Source: Blepharisma stoltei (lineage: Eukaryota > Ciliophora > Heterotrichea > Heterotrichida > Blepharismidae). From it: 64,000 bases of DNA. This document shows positions 10,628-20,990 of this stretch, in pieces (positions within the stretch are counted from its first letter, which is position 1; each line of letters opens with the position of its first letter). Position numbers and translations under genes: made by a program. Location of the stretch: NCBI GenBank assembly GCA_914767885.1, contig CAJZBQ010000043.1:186001-250000 (forward strand), given 5' to 3'. Under the pieces are notes generated by a model. The model had not been told where the DNA came from. It worked only from the letters and a program-made list of their open reading frames with translations, and made no database searches.

Positions 10628-11920
10628 TTATAATGAATTGTTACGCTTTCTCTGGCCATTTCTTCTCTGATGGCGGTTTCTTGCTACTTGTGCTTTTGAA
10701 GGAATTTGATTATTTGGCCTATCTGGCATAGCACTTCTCCCTCTTTCAGACTTATCAAGTGTGGAAACTTCTGATAACTCTTTTTCTGTGCTTGAAGGTA
10801 GCCTGGTAACTTTTTCATCTTGAGCCCTTGAGGTTACACTGGTAATTTCTTGTTCAGGCTGGCTGACATTCTGTAAAGCAAGTTTTGGCGGTGTTTTCTT
10901 ATGGTGGCAGTTTTTAGCTTTTCCATTAGAATCTTCTAGGTATCTATACCTTTTTAAAAAATTTTAATATAATTTAATTATACTCTAATTAAAAAATATT
11001 ATAAATTATTTCTTGGCAAAGGATTAATTCTATATAATCAGCATATATCGGTTTTCCTTTAATGAGTCATCTTCAGCTAGCACTTGTTGTATGGTTCCTC
11101 CCGAAATTTGAATTTGGTCTTTTAAGGACCAATATTGTATATCTGGGACTTGCTCAGAGCTTTCTATATATTTAAGCTCTTGCTTGATTAATCTTACTTG
11201 ATTAGAAAACTGCTCATAACTCTGGGTATTAAAATGCTCTCTTAATGACCCTATTTCTTGTTTAACTCGGCTAGAACTATCTACAACCTTCATTACTTTT
11301 GCTTTTGTTTTCTCTAGCAATTTTCCTTGCTCTTCCATGCATTTCAAAAGAGCTGCAATTTGATCTTTTTTCCTTTGCTGCAAAACTTTGATTGCAGAAT
11401 CATATTCATTGCTTATTTTTGCCATTTCTTTATCATAGAAATCTTTAAAACTTTTCTCAGTTTTTTCCAAATTTTTAGCTATTTCATCGATTTCTTCATA
11501 TCTGAACTCAAACGCTTCTTCAATTTCATTCATTTCCTGTCTGATCATATTTACGCTTATCGAAAAGGCTACAACGTTATGCCCGGATCCTGTGTGCTCT
11601 ATAATACATTCTGAGCATAAATATTTTTCATGTGTTTTGCATTGAAATTTGATTTTTCGCTTTGGATGTCTAGAACAGCAAACTTCTTTTGGCTTATGTG
11701 TAGGCAGATTTGCTAAAATAGCAAAGCAGCAAGGCAACTGATAAGGGTTAACATCGTGCCTTGTTTTATCAATAGGGCATACTATATGATCTATCCGTGA
11801 TTGTTTTATTGTGCACTCTTGGCAAAACACATGACCACACGGAAGAGAAACTGGCTTATGTGCGCCTTCATTATAAGGCTGAAGACAAAGCCCACATTCA
11901 AATACAGAAGCATCTACCAT
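10628..11920 (-). CDS. TRIM-like RING/B-box/coiled-coil protein
   Basis: Starts MVDASVFECGLCLQPYNEG at 11920. A RING finger of C3HC4 type (CGLC, LPCGHVFCQEC, CPID) is followed by a B-box (CSRHPKRKIKFQCKTHEKYLC, then HTGSGHNV), a coiled coil of about 120 residues and, beyond an IES at 10947-11045, a basic Ser/Pro/Arg-rich tail ending RRNGQRKRNNSL. Likely a ubiquitin E3 ligase acting through the RING; the substrate is unknown. Diverges from the next gene, whose start is 86 bp away. Confidence 0.85.
10947..11045. other. short IES, 99 bp
   Basis: Direct repeat TATA at both ends, TA at 10947-10948 and 11046-11047. Excision joins LKENRY to RYLEDSNGKAKN in frame and removes two stops. Confidence 0.75.
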
Positions 11921-12006
11921 TTTAACGATTACTAAAATGGAATTATAACAGCATAGGCAAGCTTTTAAATCTTATTCATATTTATTAGAAAATGTGATAA
12001 AAATTT

Positions 12007-13445
12007 ATGAATTTTACGGAAAAGTACCATCCGTCATTATTGGTAAGCAGAAGACTAAAGAGGAGAAATCATGATATAACTGTTAAAAATAATGACTCTC
12101 TCCCCATTTAAATTGGAACAAATATACGGAAATTTTCATTTTTTTTGCACCTAGCCCTTTAAATACGAGCAAATTTTTTTTAAATAGTATTTTTTATAGG
12201 TAAAAATAAACGAATTTGACCTAATTTAATAGGAAAAGTGCAGCGGTGAATATTATTTAAACGGTTTCACATAAATCAATAAGTTTTTGAATTAATTCAT
12301 TTTAAAATAAAATTATTGGACTAAATTTATATCTTTTTAATTTTTAAAAAATTTTTTATAAATGAGTTTTATAAAAACATTTAGCCCCCTTTAAATTGGA
12401 ACTTAAAATTTCGTTCCAATTTAAAAGGGGAGGAGTAAAAATTTAATGTAAATAGTTTTATATTGCGTATATTTATCATAAATAATATATGGAAACTGTA
12501 TGAAATTTTTGATGAGCATAAGAAGTTTGTCTTGAATAAAGAAAAACTATTATTATTTAGTCCAAAAAGAACAAAGCATAGAAATGCAAGAGAGACTGAA
12601 CAAGCATCTGCTGATCTTTCACAAGAGTATCCCTACAAGAAATCAAGCCCAGAAGTTTGCAAACCATTAAAAATTCCAGTGCATGATCTTATTCGAGAAA
12701 GCGGAATGAAAAGGAATTGTGGGCTGAATGAAAATTCTATATACAAAATTACAACTGCAAAGATTTGGAAGAAAAATCCTCTACAAATTATGACTGATTA
12801 TAAATTTCATTAACATTAATTATTGTTGTGCATTGATCCTTTTTGACACAAAGCACACCGGCCATATTATGATTATTTTCGTATCCCAGACTTAGGAAAA
12901 TACGGAACTGGCTATCAGTATGACCTTTGCACTTGTTCTCAAAAAGGGCCAATGCACAATATGATTTTGGTAGTAGTAAAATTCCGAATTTAGTGGTAAA
13001 AATAAATAAGGAATGATAAAATAAATTAATTTAAAGAAACTATAAATTAATCACCAGACTCAAGAAATTCAAAAGAACTTTTACTCCTAGCCATAGCAAA
13101 AATCCTACAATTAGGTCACTATCTCCATTTCAAGCAACAGTCCCAAAAACTCCTGAAGGCTGGAAATTTACTCCGCTTTTCAAAATTAAAAATGCCAGAT
13201 AGGGGTAAGGCTCAGGTCTTACTTCCAGCTCATAAGAGAAATACACCGACTTCTTGAAAGTTTCGACTCAAGAGAATGGGTCTACACTGAGTCTGGTGTA
13301 GATCAGAGAGGTCCTAAGGGGTTGAGGACAGAAATAGGTTGACGGTTATGCTGAATCGCTTACTATTATTCAAAGCTGTAGTCCAAGCTGAGGTCAGGAA
13401 TTACAAGATTTGAAGAATTATCTTAAACTTAAAACTCCGCTTTAA
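12007..13445 (+). CDS. unknown basic protein, heavily interrupted
   Basis: Coding-looking pieces on one strand: MNFTEKYHPSLLVSRRLKRR from 12007; from 12439 VNSFILRIFIINNIWKLYE to about 12740; IDPFWHKAHRPYYDYF to about 12970; TRLKKFKRTFTPSHSKNP from 13050 to 13179. Joints are inferred by frame: MITE B at 12094-12435, a probable IES around 12740-12820 and one around 12971-13046. A SINE-like insertion at 13180-13433 sits in the last codons; without it the protein ends GWKFTPL with TAA at 13443. No family recognised. Exon edges are tentative. Confidence 0.5.
12094..12435. mobile_element. MITE family B IES (342 bp)
   Basis: Left end has two tandem copies of the B motif (CCCCATTTAAATTGGAAC at about 12102, a decayed CCCTTTAAATACGAGC at about 12160). 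Right end is a facing pair (CCCTTTAAATTGGAAC / GTTCCAATTTAAAAGGGG). The right boundary is TA (12436). The left has GA (12094), and only retention of GA keeps the gene open. Confidence 0.8.
12740..12820. other. candidate short IES, 81 bp
   Basis: Needed because TAA stops at 12811 and 12817 separate two coding stretches in the same frame. TA 12740 to TA 12821 gives ENSILLCIDPFWHKAH. The left edge is ambiguous; other TAs in phase exist. Confidence 0.35.
12971..13047. other. candidate short IES, 71-77 bp
   Basis: Left TA within GTAGTAGTA (12971, 12974 or 12977), right TA 13048. Excision joins HNMILV to ITRLKKFKRTFTPSH and removes several stops. Confidence 0.5.
13180..13433 (+). mobile_element. 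SINE-like insertion (254 bp)
   Basis: Flanked by a perfect 10-bp duplication ACTCCGCTTT (13170-13179 and 13434-13443). The 5' part TTAAAAATGCC resembles the ATGG-type 5' ends of the other elements; the 3' part is AT-rich. The duplication contains no TA. It lies at the last codons of the gene, so retention would change only the C-terminus. Confidence 0.65.
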
Positions 13446-13452
13446 TAATTAA

Positions 13453-14142
13453 CTATAAAACTCTATTAATTGCTATAGCTGAGTTGTAAAGATTGATATG
13501 GGTTGTCCATTTGACATCAACTTTGATTTTTTTAGCTGCTTCCCCCTCTTCTTCTTCCTCTTCTTCAGGGGCAGCGTCCTCATCTTCTTTCACTGTCTGT
13601 TTATATTCTCCTGCTACCACGTTTTCATTAGTGAAAACCCACTGTCCTTCTCCATTTGGTTTATTGTTTTCAAAAATGCCTTTATACAAGACTCCGCTTG
13701 GCAGTTCCCAAACTCCTTCAGTCAAACTGCCAGCCCGCCATATGCCTTTAACCTTCATTCCAGTGTCTTTAAATATATACGTGCCTTTGCCTTCTTTAAG
13801 CCCATCTTTCCACCATCCACTATAAGTATCGCCGTTCGGGTACATAAAAACGCCTTCTCCATGTCTTTTTCCGCTTTCGAAATACCCATTATAATGGCCT
13901 TTTTTGCCATAAGCCATCCTGCCTACTCCATGCTTTAAATTTTCTCTGAAGTCGCCTTCATAGACTTGCCCAGTGCTGTACTTATAGGTGCCATAACCGT
14001 CACGGATCCCATCTCTGAAATAGCCTTCATATGTGTCGCCGTTAGGATAAATAGCGGTGGCTCTGCCTGAAAAATCCCTTGAGGATTTTTTCTCTGTGCC
14101 GTCTTCCCATATGAACTTGTATTCGATGTCTCCTTCTCCCAT
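13453..14142 (-). CDS. RSPH1: MORN-repeat protein, RSPH1-like (radial spoke head)
   Basis: 229 residues, uninterrupted. Starts MGEGDIEYKFIWEDGTEKK; six to seven MORN repeats follow (YPNGDTYEGYFRDGIRDGYG, GQVYEGDFRENLKHGVG, YPNGDTYSGWWKDGLKEGKG, GVLYKGIFENNKPNGEG). The C-terminus is Glu-rich, ending NLYNSAIAINRVL. RSPH1 homologues sit in the head of axonemal radial spokes. Length and acidic tail fit, but other short MORN proteins cannot be excluded. Lies 22 bp from the stop of the next gene. Confidence 0.8.
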   Translation of the reverse strand: MGEGDIEYKFIWEDGTEKKSSRDFSGRATAIYPNGDTYEGYFRDGIRDGYGTYKYSTGQVYEGDFRENLKHGVGRMAYGKKGHYNGYFESGKRHGEGVFMYPNGDTYSGWWKDGLKEGKGTYIFKDTGMKVKGIWRAGSLTEGVWELPSGVLYKGIFENNKPNGEGQWVFTNENVVAGEYKQTVKEDEDAAPEEEEEEEGEAAKKIKVDVKWTTHINLYNSAIAINRVL

Positions 14143-14164
14143 ATTAAATTATTAAAATTTCTAG

Positions 14165-15568
14165 TTAAATAAAGTCATGTGGGTAATTACTATTATTTTC
14201 TTCAGGTTTTTGCATTTTACAGAGACTGCAGAGTTTGAGTGAGAGACAGATTAGTCCGAAAATAGGCCCGAGGGCGAGCATTAATAGAAAAAGAGGATAT
14301 AAAATACATACACCAATAATTGCTATTAGAGTTGCTGATATCCCAATTAAAGTCCGTACAATCTGCTTACTCTCTCTGTGAACGAACAAAAACATTGGAA
14401 AAATCCTTTTTTTGCCAAAAACTCACACCCTCTGTGAGCTAATAAAATTTTTTATTCTATAATTAGTATAATGAAATCTCTGGCTGGTTCTGTTGAATTT
14501 TGAACCAAAACATAAATTTTTAAAAAAATCCCCTCTCCGTGAGCGAACAATATATTTTTTGTTCGCTCACGGAGGGGATTTAGGAGAAAAATGCCTCCAC
14601 TTGTCGTCTATTAATAGAAAAATAATAATCGCCATCACTACAATTTCAACCGGAATTGATAAAAATAAGAGCATCAAATATAGCCAAATTCTATATTTGT
14701 AAAGCTTCCCAGTTCTATTTGCATCACTTGAGGAAAAAAATAAAACAAGGATAATCAATGCACTTATAGGCGCGAGAATTGGTGATAAAAGCATCCCAAG
14801 AATGACAATTCATCGCATCTCTGCTAGAGAATTCCCAAAATAGCACTTCACTCCATGATACCTCGTAAACGGGTTTCTCCCACATCTCCAGCATCAGATA
14901 AATCCACAAATGCAAGTCATATGTGAGCACCCGCCTTGCTTTTCTACCCTTTTTCCACATTTTGGGCAAAATTTCACATTTTTCTCTCTGACGTATTTTT
15001 CGAATTCCACATTGGTTTTATTTTTGCATCTTTCTTTGCCATGTCAAGGCTCATTGCATGTAAAGCAAAAATTTTTCTTACAAATGCTGCATGTAAGCTG
15101 GGTTCTTTATATTTTGGCAATTCCCAGATTTTTTTTAAAAAAAATCATAATTTTATAATAAATTTTACTAAAAAATGCAGAAAAATCATGCACCATAAGC
15201 TTATTTTTTTTGTGTCCTCCAACATCATACCCTTCACAATCCGGCTCTGGGCAAAACTTCAATAAAGGATTTTGTGATAATTCTTCACGTTTTTTGAATT
15301 TATCATATTTTTCAAGAATTTCTGGAGGCACTATGGTCTCTAAAAACGACCTTTTTAAGACAGTCCCACACTTATCATTTGGGCATGTGATTTGTGTTAC
15401 TTTTGCACAGGAAATTTTATCAGCAAGAAACGCTTTTAAGCATTCAGTACAAAAGGTGTGTCGACAGCCTTCAATTTCTGAATTTTCCATGGTTTCTTGG
15501 TAGCATATAGGACAGGTAAAAAGTTCATCTACATTCTGGTCAGGTATGGATTCATACTCATTACTCAT
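14165..15568 (-). CDS. RBR (RING-IBR-RING) E3 ubiquitin ligase with two membrane segments
   Basis: Starts MSNEYESIPDQNVDELF at 15568. RING1 is CPICYQETMENSEIEGCRH, HTFCTECL, CPNDKC. The IBR is CPEPDCEGYD with LTCSICKKNFCFTC, whole only after removing the IES at 15094-15195. RING2 is CPKCGKRVEKQGGCSHMTC, ICGFIWCWRCG, with the catalytic Cys expected in GGCSHM. Hydrophobic helices follow (about 14790-14720 and 14660-14600), then an IES at 14368-14580 and another hydrophobic stretch; layout as in RNF19/RNF144. UGA-Trp occurs in EPWHG and FIWCW. A frame extending upstream of 15568 overlaps the next gene and was not used. Confidence 0.9.
14368..14580. mobile_element. MITE family A IES (213 bp)
   Basis: TA 14368 and 14581. 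Left: two tandem motif copies (CTCTGTGAACGAACAAAAAC; CCCTCTGTGAGCTAATAAAA). Right: facing pair (CTCCGTGAGCGAAC / GTTCGCTCACGGAG). The core word ATAATTAGTATAATGAAATC is present. Excision joins RHFSPK to QIVRTLIGISATL in frame. Confidence 0.9.
15094..15195. other. short IES, 102 bp
   Basis: Flanked by direct repeats TAAGCT. Excision joins HKKNKL to TCSICKKNFCFTC, restoring the Cys spacing of the IBR domain. Confidence 0.85.
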
Positions 15569-15590
15569 ATTATTGCTACCTATTAACTTA

Positions 15591-16775
15591 TTATTTTTTC
15601 TTACCAGCAGGCTTCTCAGTGGCTGATGAAGTTTGTGCATCACTGACTTCCATGGCTTTTTGGTATTTCTCATACTCTTTGCGCTGCTTAGCGATCCTTT
15701 CTTCGACCACTTTTTTATCCTTTTCTCTGTTTTGTCGTCCTACAATGATGTCTCTTTTAACTTCATCAAAGCTTTTTCCTAAAAGCTGAGCGACTTTTCT
15801 GATCCTTTCTTCTTCTGATTTAGGCAAGTATTGTTTTTCTGGAGGAAGCGGGTCAACAGCTTTTTCTGTCTTAGGAGCACGGATTGGTAGACCAAAAGCT
15901 GTCCTGTCAATATCTACAGCTCTGGTTACGTCAAATTCGTTATGAAGCCAAGAATCGTACATGATGGTTCTATAGCCTAAAGCAAACTTGTAAATGATTT
16001 GTTTTCTTTTGTCTTTGTACACAGGAGCTATCTCAATTCCATCAGGTAAGCATTTTTCTAAATCAGCGACTGTATACTTATCCATTGGGGTGGTCTCTGA
16101 AAGATCGGCAAGGAGAACTCGTGGGTATTCAGGAATATAAACGTCAACCCATACAAAATCATCCTTAACGATTAAGCGGCCTCCACGAATTTTAGGTTCA
16201 GAGTTTTCCCAATCGTTGATAGCAACTTTCATAAGCATCCTGTTAGGTCTGCCAGGAATAAAGCGCTGAAAGGTGCACCACATTGGCCAGTTCTGATAGA
16301 TTAAGTGAGTGTCTACATCTTTGCAGAAGACTCGGACTTGATCTTCGTCATCATCAATATTGATATCATAAGGGTCGACAAATCCATAATCATTTTTGTC
16401 ACGCATGAGCCTATAGGCATCTTCTAGTGGGTGAACGAGATTTATTTCTGGAAATTCGTCCTTTGCCAAAATGACAGGCAATTTACAGTTATTTTTATAA
16501 GAAAAAAAATAGTCTACACCTAATGATTTTTTTAGTCCCAAAATGACCCCAGCTACTTTTCTATGCCTTCATAAATCCCTGATTGTGTTCTCATTTTTTC
16601 GAGTTGTCGCGAAAAGCTCTGGTACGTTATCGAAATCAATAGATATACGGTCTGACCTTATTTTTTGGAATCTCCTATGTAGCAGCTCTTGGTCTCTATC
16701 GAAAAAATCCCCATATTCATCTAAATAGCGATTAGGAGGAAATTTATGGATTCGCCGAAGTATGGTCTTTATCAT
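15591..16775 (-). CDS. conserved-looking hypothetical protein, possibly mitochondrial
   Basis: 394 residues, uninterrupted, one UGA-Trp (RDLWRHRKVAG). The N-terminus MIKTILRRIHKFPPNRY is basic and could be a mitochondrial targeting sequence. The middle has many aromatic and charged residues (LIYQNWPMWCTFQRFIPGRP). The C-terminus is a charged helix ending EKPAGKKK. Size and composition would suit a mitoribosomal protein, but no family signature is recognised. The stop lies 22 bp from the start of the RBR gene. Confidence 0.8.
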
Positions 16776-16835
16776 TATATTTAAATGAAAATTAGAAAAA
16801 TTGACAAAAACTTCGGATAAATTATTAAAATTGCA

Positions 16836-17735
16836 TTAAGTTTCTTTTTCTGAGGCTCTTCTGGCTGAAATTTGAGGCGATAGTCCTCTCATTGGCGGTC
16901 TGTAAACGTCAAAAGAAGTATTTGACCTAAAAGCACTAGGTAAATCATAGCTTCCAGGTCCTGGCTTTTCTTCAACTTTGGGCAAAATATTTCACCCTTT
17001 TTCACCTTTTCCAAAACTTATATCAGAAAAACTGGAATTTTCGACAAGCCTATATACAGGATTATAAGTGTCTGGAGGTGGAGAAGATGCTCGGTATTTT
17101 ATTTCAATTCTTGGGCTAAACGAAAATTTCGGAGCTTTTTTTCCGATAGGACTATATAGCCTAATCTCTGCTTTGGATCGGGCTTGTCTGGCGGTTCCAG
17201 ATGTCAGATGGGAGTTGACGAACCAAACTTCCTAGATGGAAAATCCTCTTGATATTGGAGATTTGTCATCTAGGGACTTTGCCAGCAAAAATTTGGCTCG
17301 TCAGCTCTCCATTTGAAGCCTCCTGAGGTCAGTCAAGCCCAATCCCAAAGCTGGGATCAGGATATATGGGTTATAAGCTCCTGGCCCAGGCAAATTTTGT
17401 GGGACGCCACTTAGGCTTCGTTTGCCAAATGAAGGTGCTCTCTTAGCTAGTTCAAAACAAGTAGGAGGATTATAAGCTCCAGGAGCTGGGGAATCTTTGC
17501 CTTGGGCACTTTTAAGCTCGTAGCGCCGGCCATATCCAAATGAGCATGATCTTTTGTTAAAAGTAGTAGGTAAGTTATACATTTCAGAGTTCTCAATCTT
17601 GAAGTTTCTGAATCGTGGAGCTTTGCAAAACGATCAATGTGATGTGTCTTTTCCTATAGAAGTTGGAATAGAAATAGCATTTTCTTTATTTAAATCGCAA
17701 GATACAACCCTATTGTGTCTTCTCTTGGAAAACAT
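16836..17735 (-). CDS. SHIPPO/STPGR-repeat protein (microtubule inner protein type)
   Basis: Starts MFSKRRHNRVVSCDLN at 17735. Repeats of the P-G-P-x-Y type are visible: SPAPGAYNPP, LPGPGAYNP, SPPPDTYNP, KPGPGSYDLP, spaced by SFG/SFS phrases (CSFGYGRRYE, PSFGKRSL, FSFSPRIEI). Such proteins line flagellar and ciliary microtubules. The insertion 17160-17355 lies between repeats; joining its flanking copies gives NPYSPIGKKAPKFSFSP. UGA-Trp in HWSFCK and GWNILPK. Ends RRASEKET. Confidence 0.85.
17160..17355. mobile_element. SINE-like insertion, about 196 bp
   Basis: Flanked by degenerate duplications GATAGGACTATATAG (17145) and GATCAGGATATATGG (17355), which share the TATA core. Contains stops in all readings of the gene. 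GGTTCGTCAACTCCC on the minus strand recalls a B box. Orientation unknown. Confidence 0.55.
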
Positions 17736-18331
17736 ATTTTTAACTGCTCTAAATTTTATTGTTAAAGGAGTCTGAGAAAAAGGGTAACTTGGAAGTGATT
17801 AATTGATAATTTTTGTGAATAATGCATATTAGATATTAAATTAAGTTTTATGTTTGCGATGTAAGAATTATTAGTATAAAATTATGATAAGGTAATTCTT
17901 TCAAATTTTATCTAAATAATAAAATCAAGTAGGAATATCTGATAAAATTAGTTACAAGACGCTTCTTAAAAATTAATTATTGAATATTTACTCAATTGAG
18001 AATAAAGCCTGCCATATAGATAACTGCAATATTAATCCAAATTGTTTATATTCTTAAATATGCTCCATCTCTAGTTTAAATCCATGATATTGATAAGGAC
18101 AGCTTATAACTTGCTCTGGACTATGCATTGAGAAGTTAGCTCAATATGATTTATTTGCACTTGCCATACTGATTAGGTAGTTTATACTCCTCAGCTAACT
18201 TAGCAAGTATTATTAAAAACATTGCAGCCAAGGGCAAGTTAAAGCCGTCCTAAGTATATATCCTCCTAAAACACCATCTTACGTCACTATTTTTAAAACT
18301 AATTTAACTTCAATTTTCTGTTTAATGTGAA
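17736..18331. other. AT-rich spacer with a possible minus-strand mini-gene
   Basis: Mostly without long frames. On the minus strand 18222-18054 reads MFLIILA then NFSMHSPEQVISCPYQYHGF...EMEHI and a stop, if a 64-bp TA-bounded segment (18137-18200; ends with inverted AAGTTAGCT / AGCTAACTT) is removed. Too short to trust; recorded as a lead. Confidence 0.3.
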
Positions 18332-18971
18332 TTAGTTAGAAGTTTGAGTCATATTCTTAATCACTATATTGGTTCCTTGCTTAATAGCTTCTTCCTTTGC
18401 TATTGTCGCTACTTTTTCCCCAATATCCATAGCTTGGCCAATGCTTGCATCAATATCTTCCATATGTTTTTTAAGAACAGGCCTTATTGCTGTTTCATAT
18501 ACTCCATTATTTATATATAAAATTTTCTATTTCCTATATAAAATATTATAATTTTCAGGTAAATTTTTTTTATATTGTTAAAGCTCCACGTGTTTGTGGC
18601 GCAAACAAGAAGATCAAGAACGCAAGCTTAATAGGATAATAAAAGGGAAGCCAGGAAAAGAGAATCTCAGACCAGTCGTCAATAACTTTGAAGATGGCAA
18701 ACACAACCCAATATGTAAGCCACTGCTTGTCGTCATCGGTTTCGGCTGATTCTATTGCTTTGAAAGACATATAGGCGGGATACAGAATTGCGATAATATC
18801 TGTGATCAGGGAGGCACCTAAGCCAAAAAGCATGCAGATAAGCAAGAGAACACCAGAGCCAGCTACAATATGACCGGTTTCCAATCCAGTCTTTGCTGAA
18901 ATGTCTTTAAGAACTGGCATATTTTTGGTGCGATGGGTCAAGTCTTGCAATATTTTGTTTACTTGTTCCAT
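18332..18971 (-). CDS. REEP/HVA22 (TB2/DP1) family ER membrane-shaping protein
   Basis: Starts MEQVNKILQDLTHRT at 18971. The TB2/DP1 core is clear: hydrophobic hairpins (IVAGSGVLLLICMLFGLG), YPAYMSFKAIESAETDDDKQ, WLTYWVVFAIFKVIDDW, PFYYPIKLAFLIFLFAPQTRGA, then after a 73-bp IES LTIYETAIRPVLKKHMEDID, the family's conserved YE-x-IRP-x-L helix. These proteins bend the endoplasmic reticulum. About 188 residues after excision, normal for the family. Ends IVIKNMTQTSN. Confidence 0.92.
18500..18572. other. short IES, 73 bp
   Basis: TA 18500 and 18573. Excision joins RGALTI to YETAIRPVLKKH, matching the conserved REEP junction exactly. Confidence 0.85.
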
Positions 18972-19261
18972 ATTATTATATACTTTTTAGATAGGACTAA
19001 AGCTATATTAAGCTGTTTTTTTCTAATTGAAAGAATTATAATTATCATTTTTGTAGGACTCAGCCTTTTAAAATTGTATAAGTGAAATTTAAATTGATTT
19101 TTAAGACTCATTTATAGTAAATTGTCATTTGAAGAAATTGGATTAATAATATATGTATCAATTACAATGAATTGACTGGTGAATCGATATTCTATTCTCA
19201 TTATGAAAATGGGATAAAGGCAGATTAGTGGAATTTTATATATTGGTAATATGATAATATA

Positions 19262-19558
19262 TTATAGGTATCGTTGACGAAGAACATCATGGTTTACTCT
19301 TGAGCTAGAAGTTGTGTGTAGTCGGGTCTTTGAAGATGACTTTGCTTTCAAATCGCTTGAACCTCGCTTTTCATAAATTATCGGAAGTGGAGGAAGCTTG
19401 CTATCGTTTTCTTTTTCTCTTGATTTTGACCTGAAGCTTGGCTTTTGTGATTCTTCTTTTAGAATTTCGTTATAATAGTCATTTGCAATGTTTATCAGTG
19501 ATTTTCGCTTTTCTCTGCTGTTTCTTAAATATTCTTTCAGTTGGCCTATAGGTTCCAT
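19262..19558 (-). CDS. small basic hypothetical protein
   Basis: Starts MEPIGQLKEYLRNSREKRK, about 98 residues. Helical, charged N-terminus and Ser/Lys/Arg-rich C-terminus (SKSREKENDSKLPPLPIIY). Uninterrupted. No family recognised. An upstream TTG was not used as start. Confidence 0.6.
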   Translation of the reverse strand: MEPIGQLKEYLRNSREKRKSLINIANDYYNEILKEESQKPSFRSKSREKENDSKLPPLPIIYEKRGSSDLKAKSSSKTRLHTTSSSRVNHDVLRQRYL

Positions 19559-19688
19559 TTTAACAGTCTCTAACAAATTATAATAAATTCTAATAGTTAA
19601 TAAGTAGATGGCAATAAAAGCAGTTACGAATTGAAAAAAATTATTTTTATACTAAAATATTTAGCATTTTCAGATAAAATTTCGAATT

Positions 19689-19944
19689 TTATCAGGACTT
19701 GATTTCCTTTCTGAATTCCTTGTGTTGATTTTTGATTAGAAGTTCTTTATAAGCATCTTTACTTATTTTTTTCCTAATTAATGCATAATTACTGTAACAG
19801 TAGTTTCTTTTTTTATTAAATTAGTCACTTATTTTCCTGCATTTTTTTTAAATGACTACCTACAAAGCTTTAAATATATTTTAAAACATGAAAGGATTCT
19901 TTGGGTAATAGCTTAATAGCAGTTTCTCGGAATTTATTATTCAT
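19689..19944 (-). CDS. possible small gene with one short IES
   Basis: Reads MNNKFRETAIKLLPKES from 19944. The frame stops unless 19801-19876 (76 bp, TA to TA) is removed, giving FHVLKYCYSNYALIRKK and a charged tail ending KEIKSW before TAA at 19689. About 59 residues, amphipathic. The only support is composition and the IES-like break. Confidence 0.4.
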
Positions 19945-20318
19945 ACCTTTCCAATTAAAATTTTTACCTTATTCCTTTCATCTTGAATCTCTACAAGTAA
20001 CTGAAATTATAATAAAAGTATAAACTATCTCAGATTTATACAATTTTTGTAATATTTTGATGACAAACTCTACCATATTAATTTTTTTTATACATATATG
20101 ACCAGAATTAATTTCTATTAAACAGCAATAATTTTTAAACTCCCCACAACCCCTTCCAAATATCCATACAATTAATTTATTTTTGCTAATAATTTTCACC
20201 AATTTCCCTCAGCATCCTTCTTCCTATCTCATTTTCTCATTAAAATCTCTCTTTTATCTGTTTATAACTATTCTCATTTCAAAATAATTAATTTCATAAA
20301 ATTTATTTTAATTAAGAA
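19945..20318. other. spacer, no feature seen
   Basis: AT-rich upstream region of the glutaredoxin gene; no convincing frame, repeat or palindrome. Confidence 0.4.
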
Positions 20319-20678
20319 ATGGGATGCCAGTGCTCTACATTTGATCGCAATAATGAGACCAGGATTGATTTCTCAGAACCCTTCATGGATATTGTAAAAA
20401 GCCAGTCAAGTGAGAATGAGCTTTTGATTTATTCTCGGACAAATTGTGAACAGTCTAAGGCAGCAAAAGCATTATTAAGAAGAAATAAGATCAACTTTGA
20501 ATATTTTGAGCTCGATAACATGAATGACGAAGGACAAGTTTTTAACGCACTGCAAACGTTGACTGGAAGACAGTCTACACCTTTTGTGTTTGTAAAGGGA
20601 ATATTCTTTGGGAGTTTAAAAGAGTTGCAGAAATCTCTTGAAAGTGGACAATTAGTGAAAGCGCTTAAACAGGAGTAA
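20319..20678 (+). CDS. glutaredoxin-like protein, N-myristoylation candidate
   Basis: 119 residues, uninterrupted. The N-terminus MGCQCS is a good acylation signal (Gly2 myristoylation, nearby Cys). Residues 34-110 are a glutaredoxin fold: ELLIYSRTNCEQSKAAK carries the active site CEQS, where only the first Cys of the usual CPYC/CGFS pair-type motif remains; TPFVFVKGIFFGSLKEL is the glutathione-binding TVP/GG-equivalent region, here TPF and FG. A single Cys fits a monothiol-type enzyme or sensor. Membrane attachment is inferred from MGC. Confidence 0.88.
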   Translation: MGCQCSTFDRNNETRIDFSEPFMDIVKSQSSENELLIYSRTNCEQSKAAKALLRRNKINFEYFELDNMNDEGQVFNALQTLTGRQSTPFVFVKGIFFGSLKELQKSLESGQLVKALKQE

Positions 20679-20990
20679 AAGACGATGTTTATAATACAAA
20701 TAATCAAAATTAGTTTATAAATTTATGAATACCTGCTTGACCTTAAAATATGATATTTTTTGATTTATTTATTTTTAAATTTTTCTTATAAGCAATCTAT
20801 TTTCAATAGATTTTCTTAGATTGTGATTGTTCTCTCTAAAATACAAATTCTAATTTTTTTTAAAAAATTTGCTGCCTCTTTTATAAGCCAAAATTGTCTC
20901 TTGTTGAGATTATTGATATTTCTGTCTCAGAATCCATTTGTCAGCAACGGATATAATTGTTTAGTTTAATTAAAGCTAATTTTAATAAAT
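20679..20990. other. spacer, no feature seen
   Basis: 312 bp of AT-rich sequence between the glutaredoxin stop and the VPS13 start. Nothing recognised. Confidence 0.4.

Noticed and set aside
14724-14969. Minus-strand frame over the RBR RING2 region
   Set aside because: A shadow of the RBR gene in another frame; it lacks the Cys pattern that the true frame shows.
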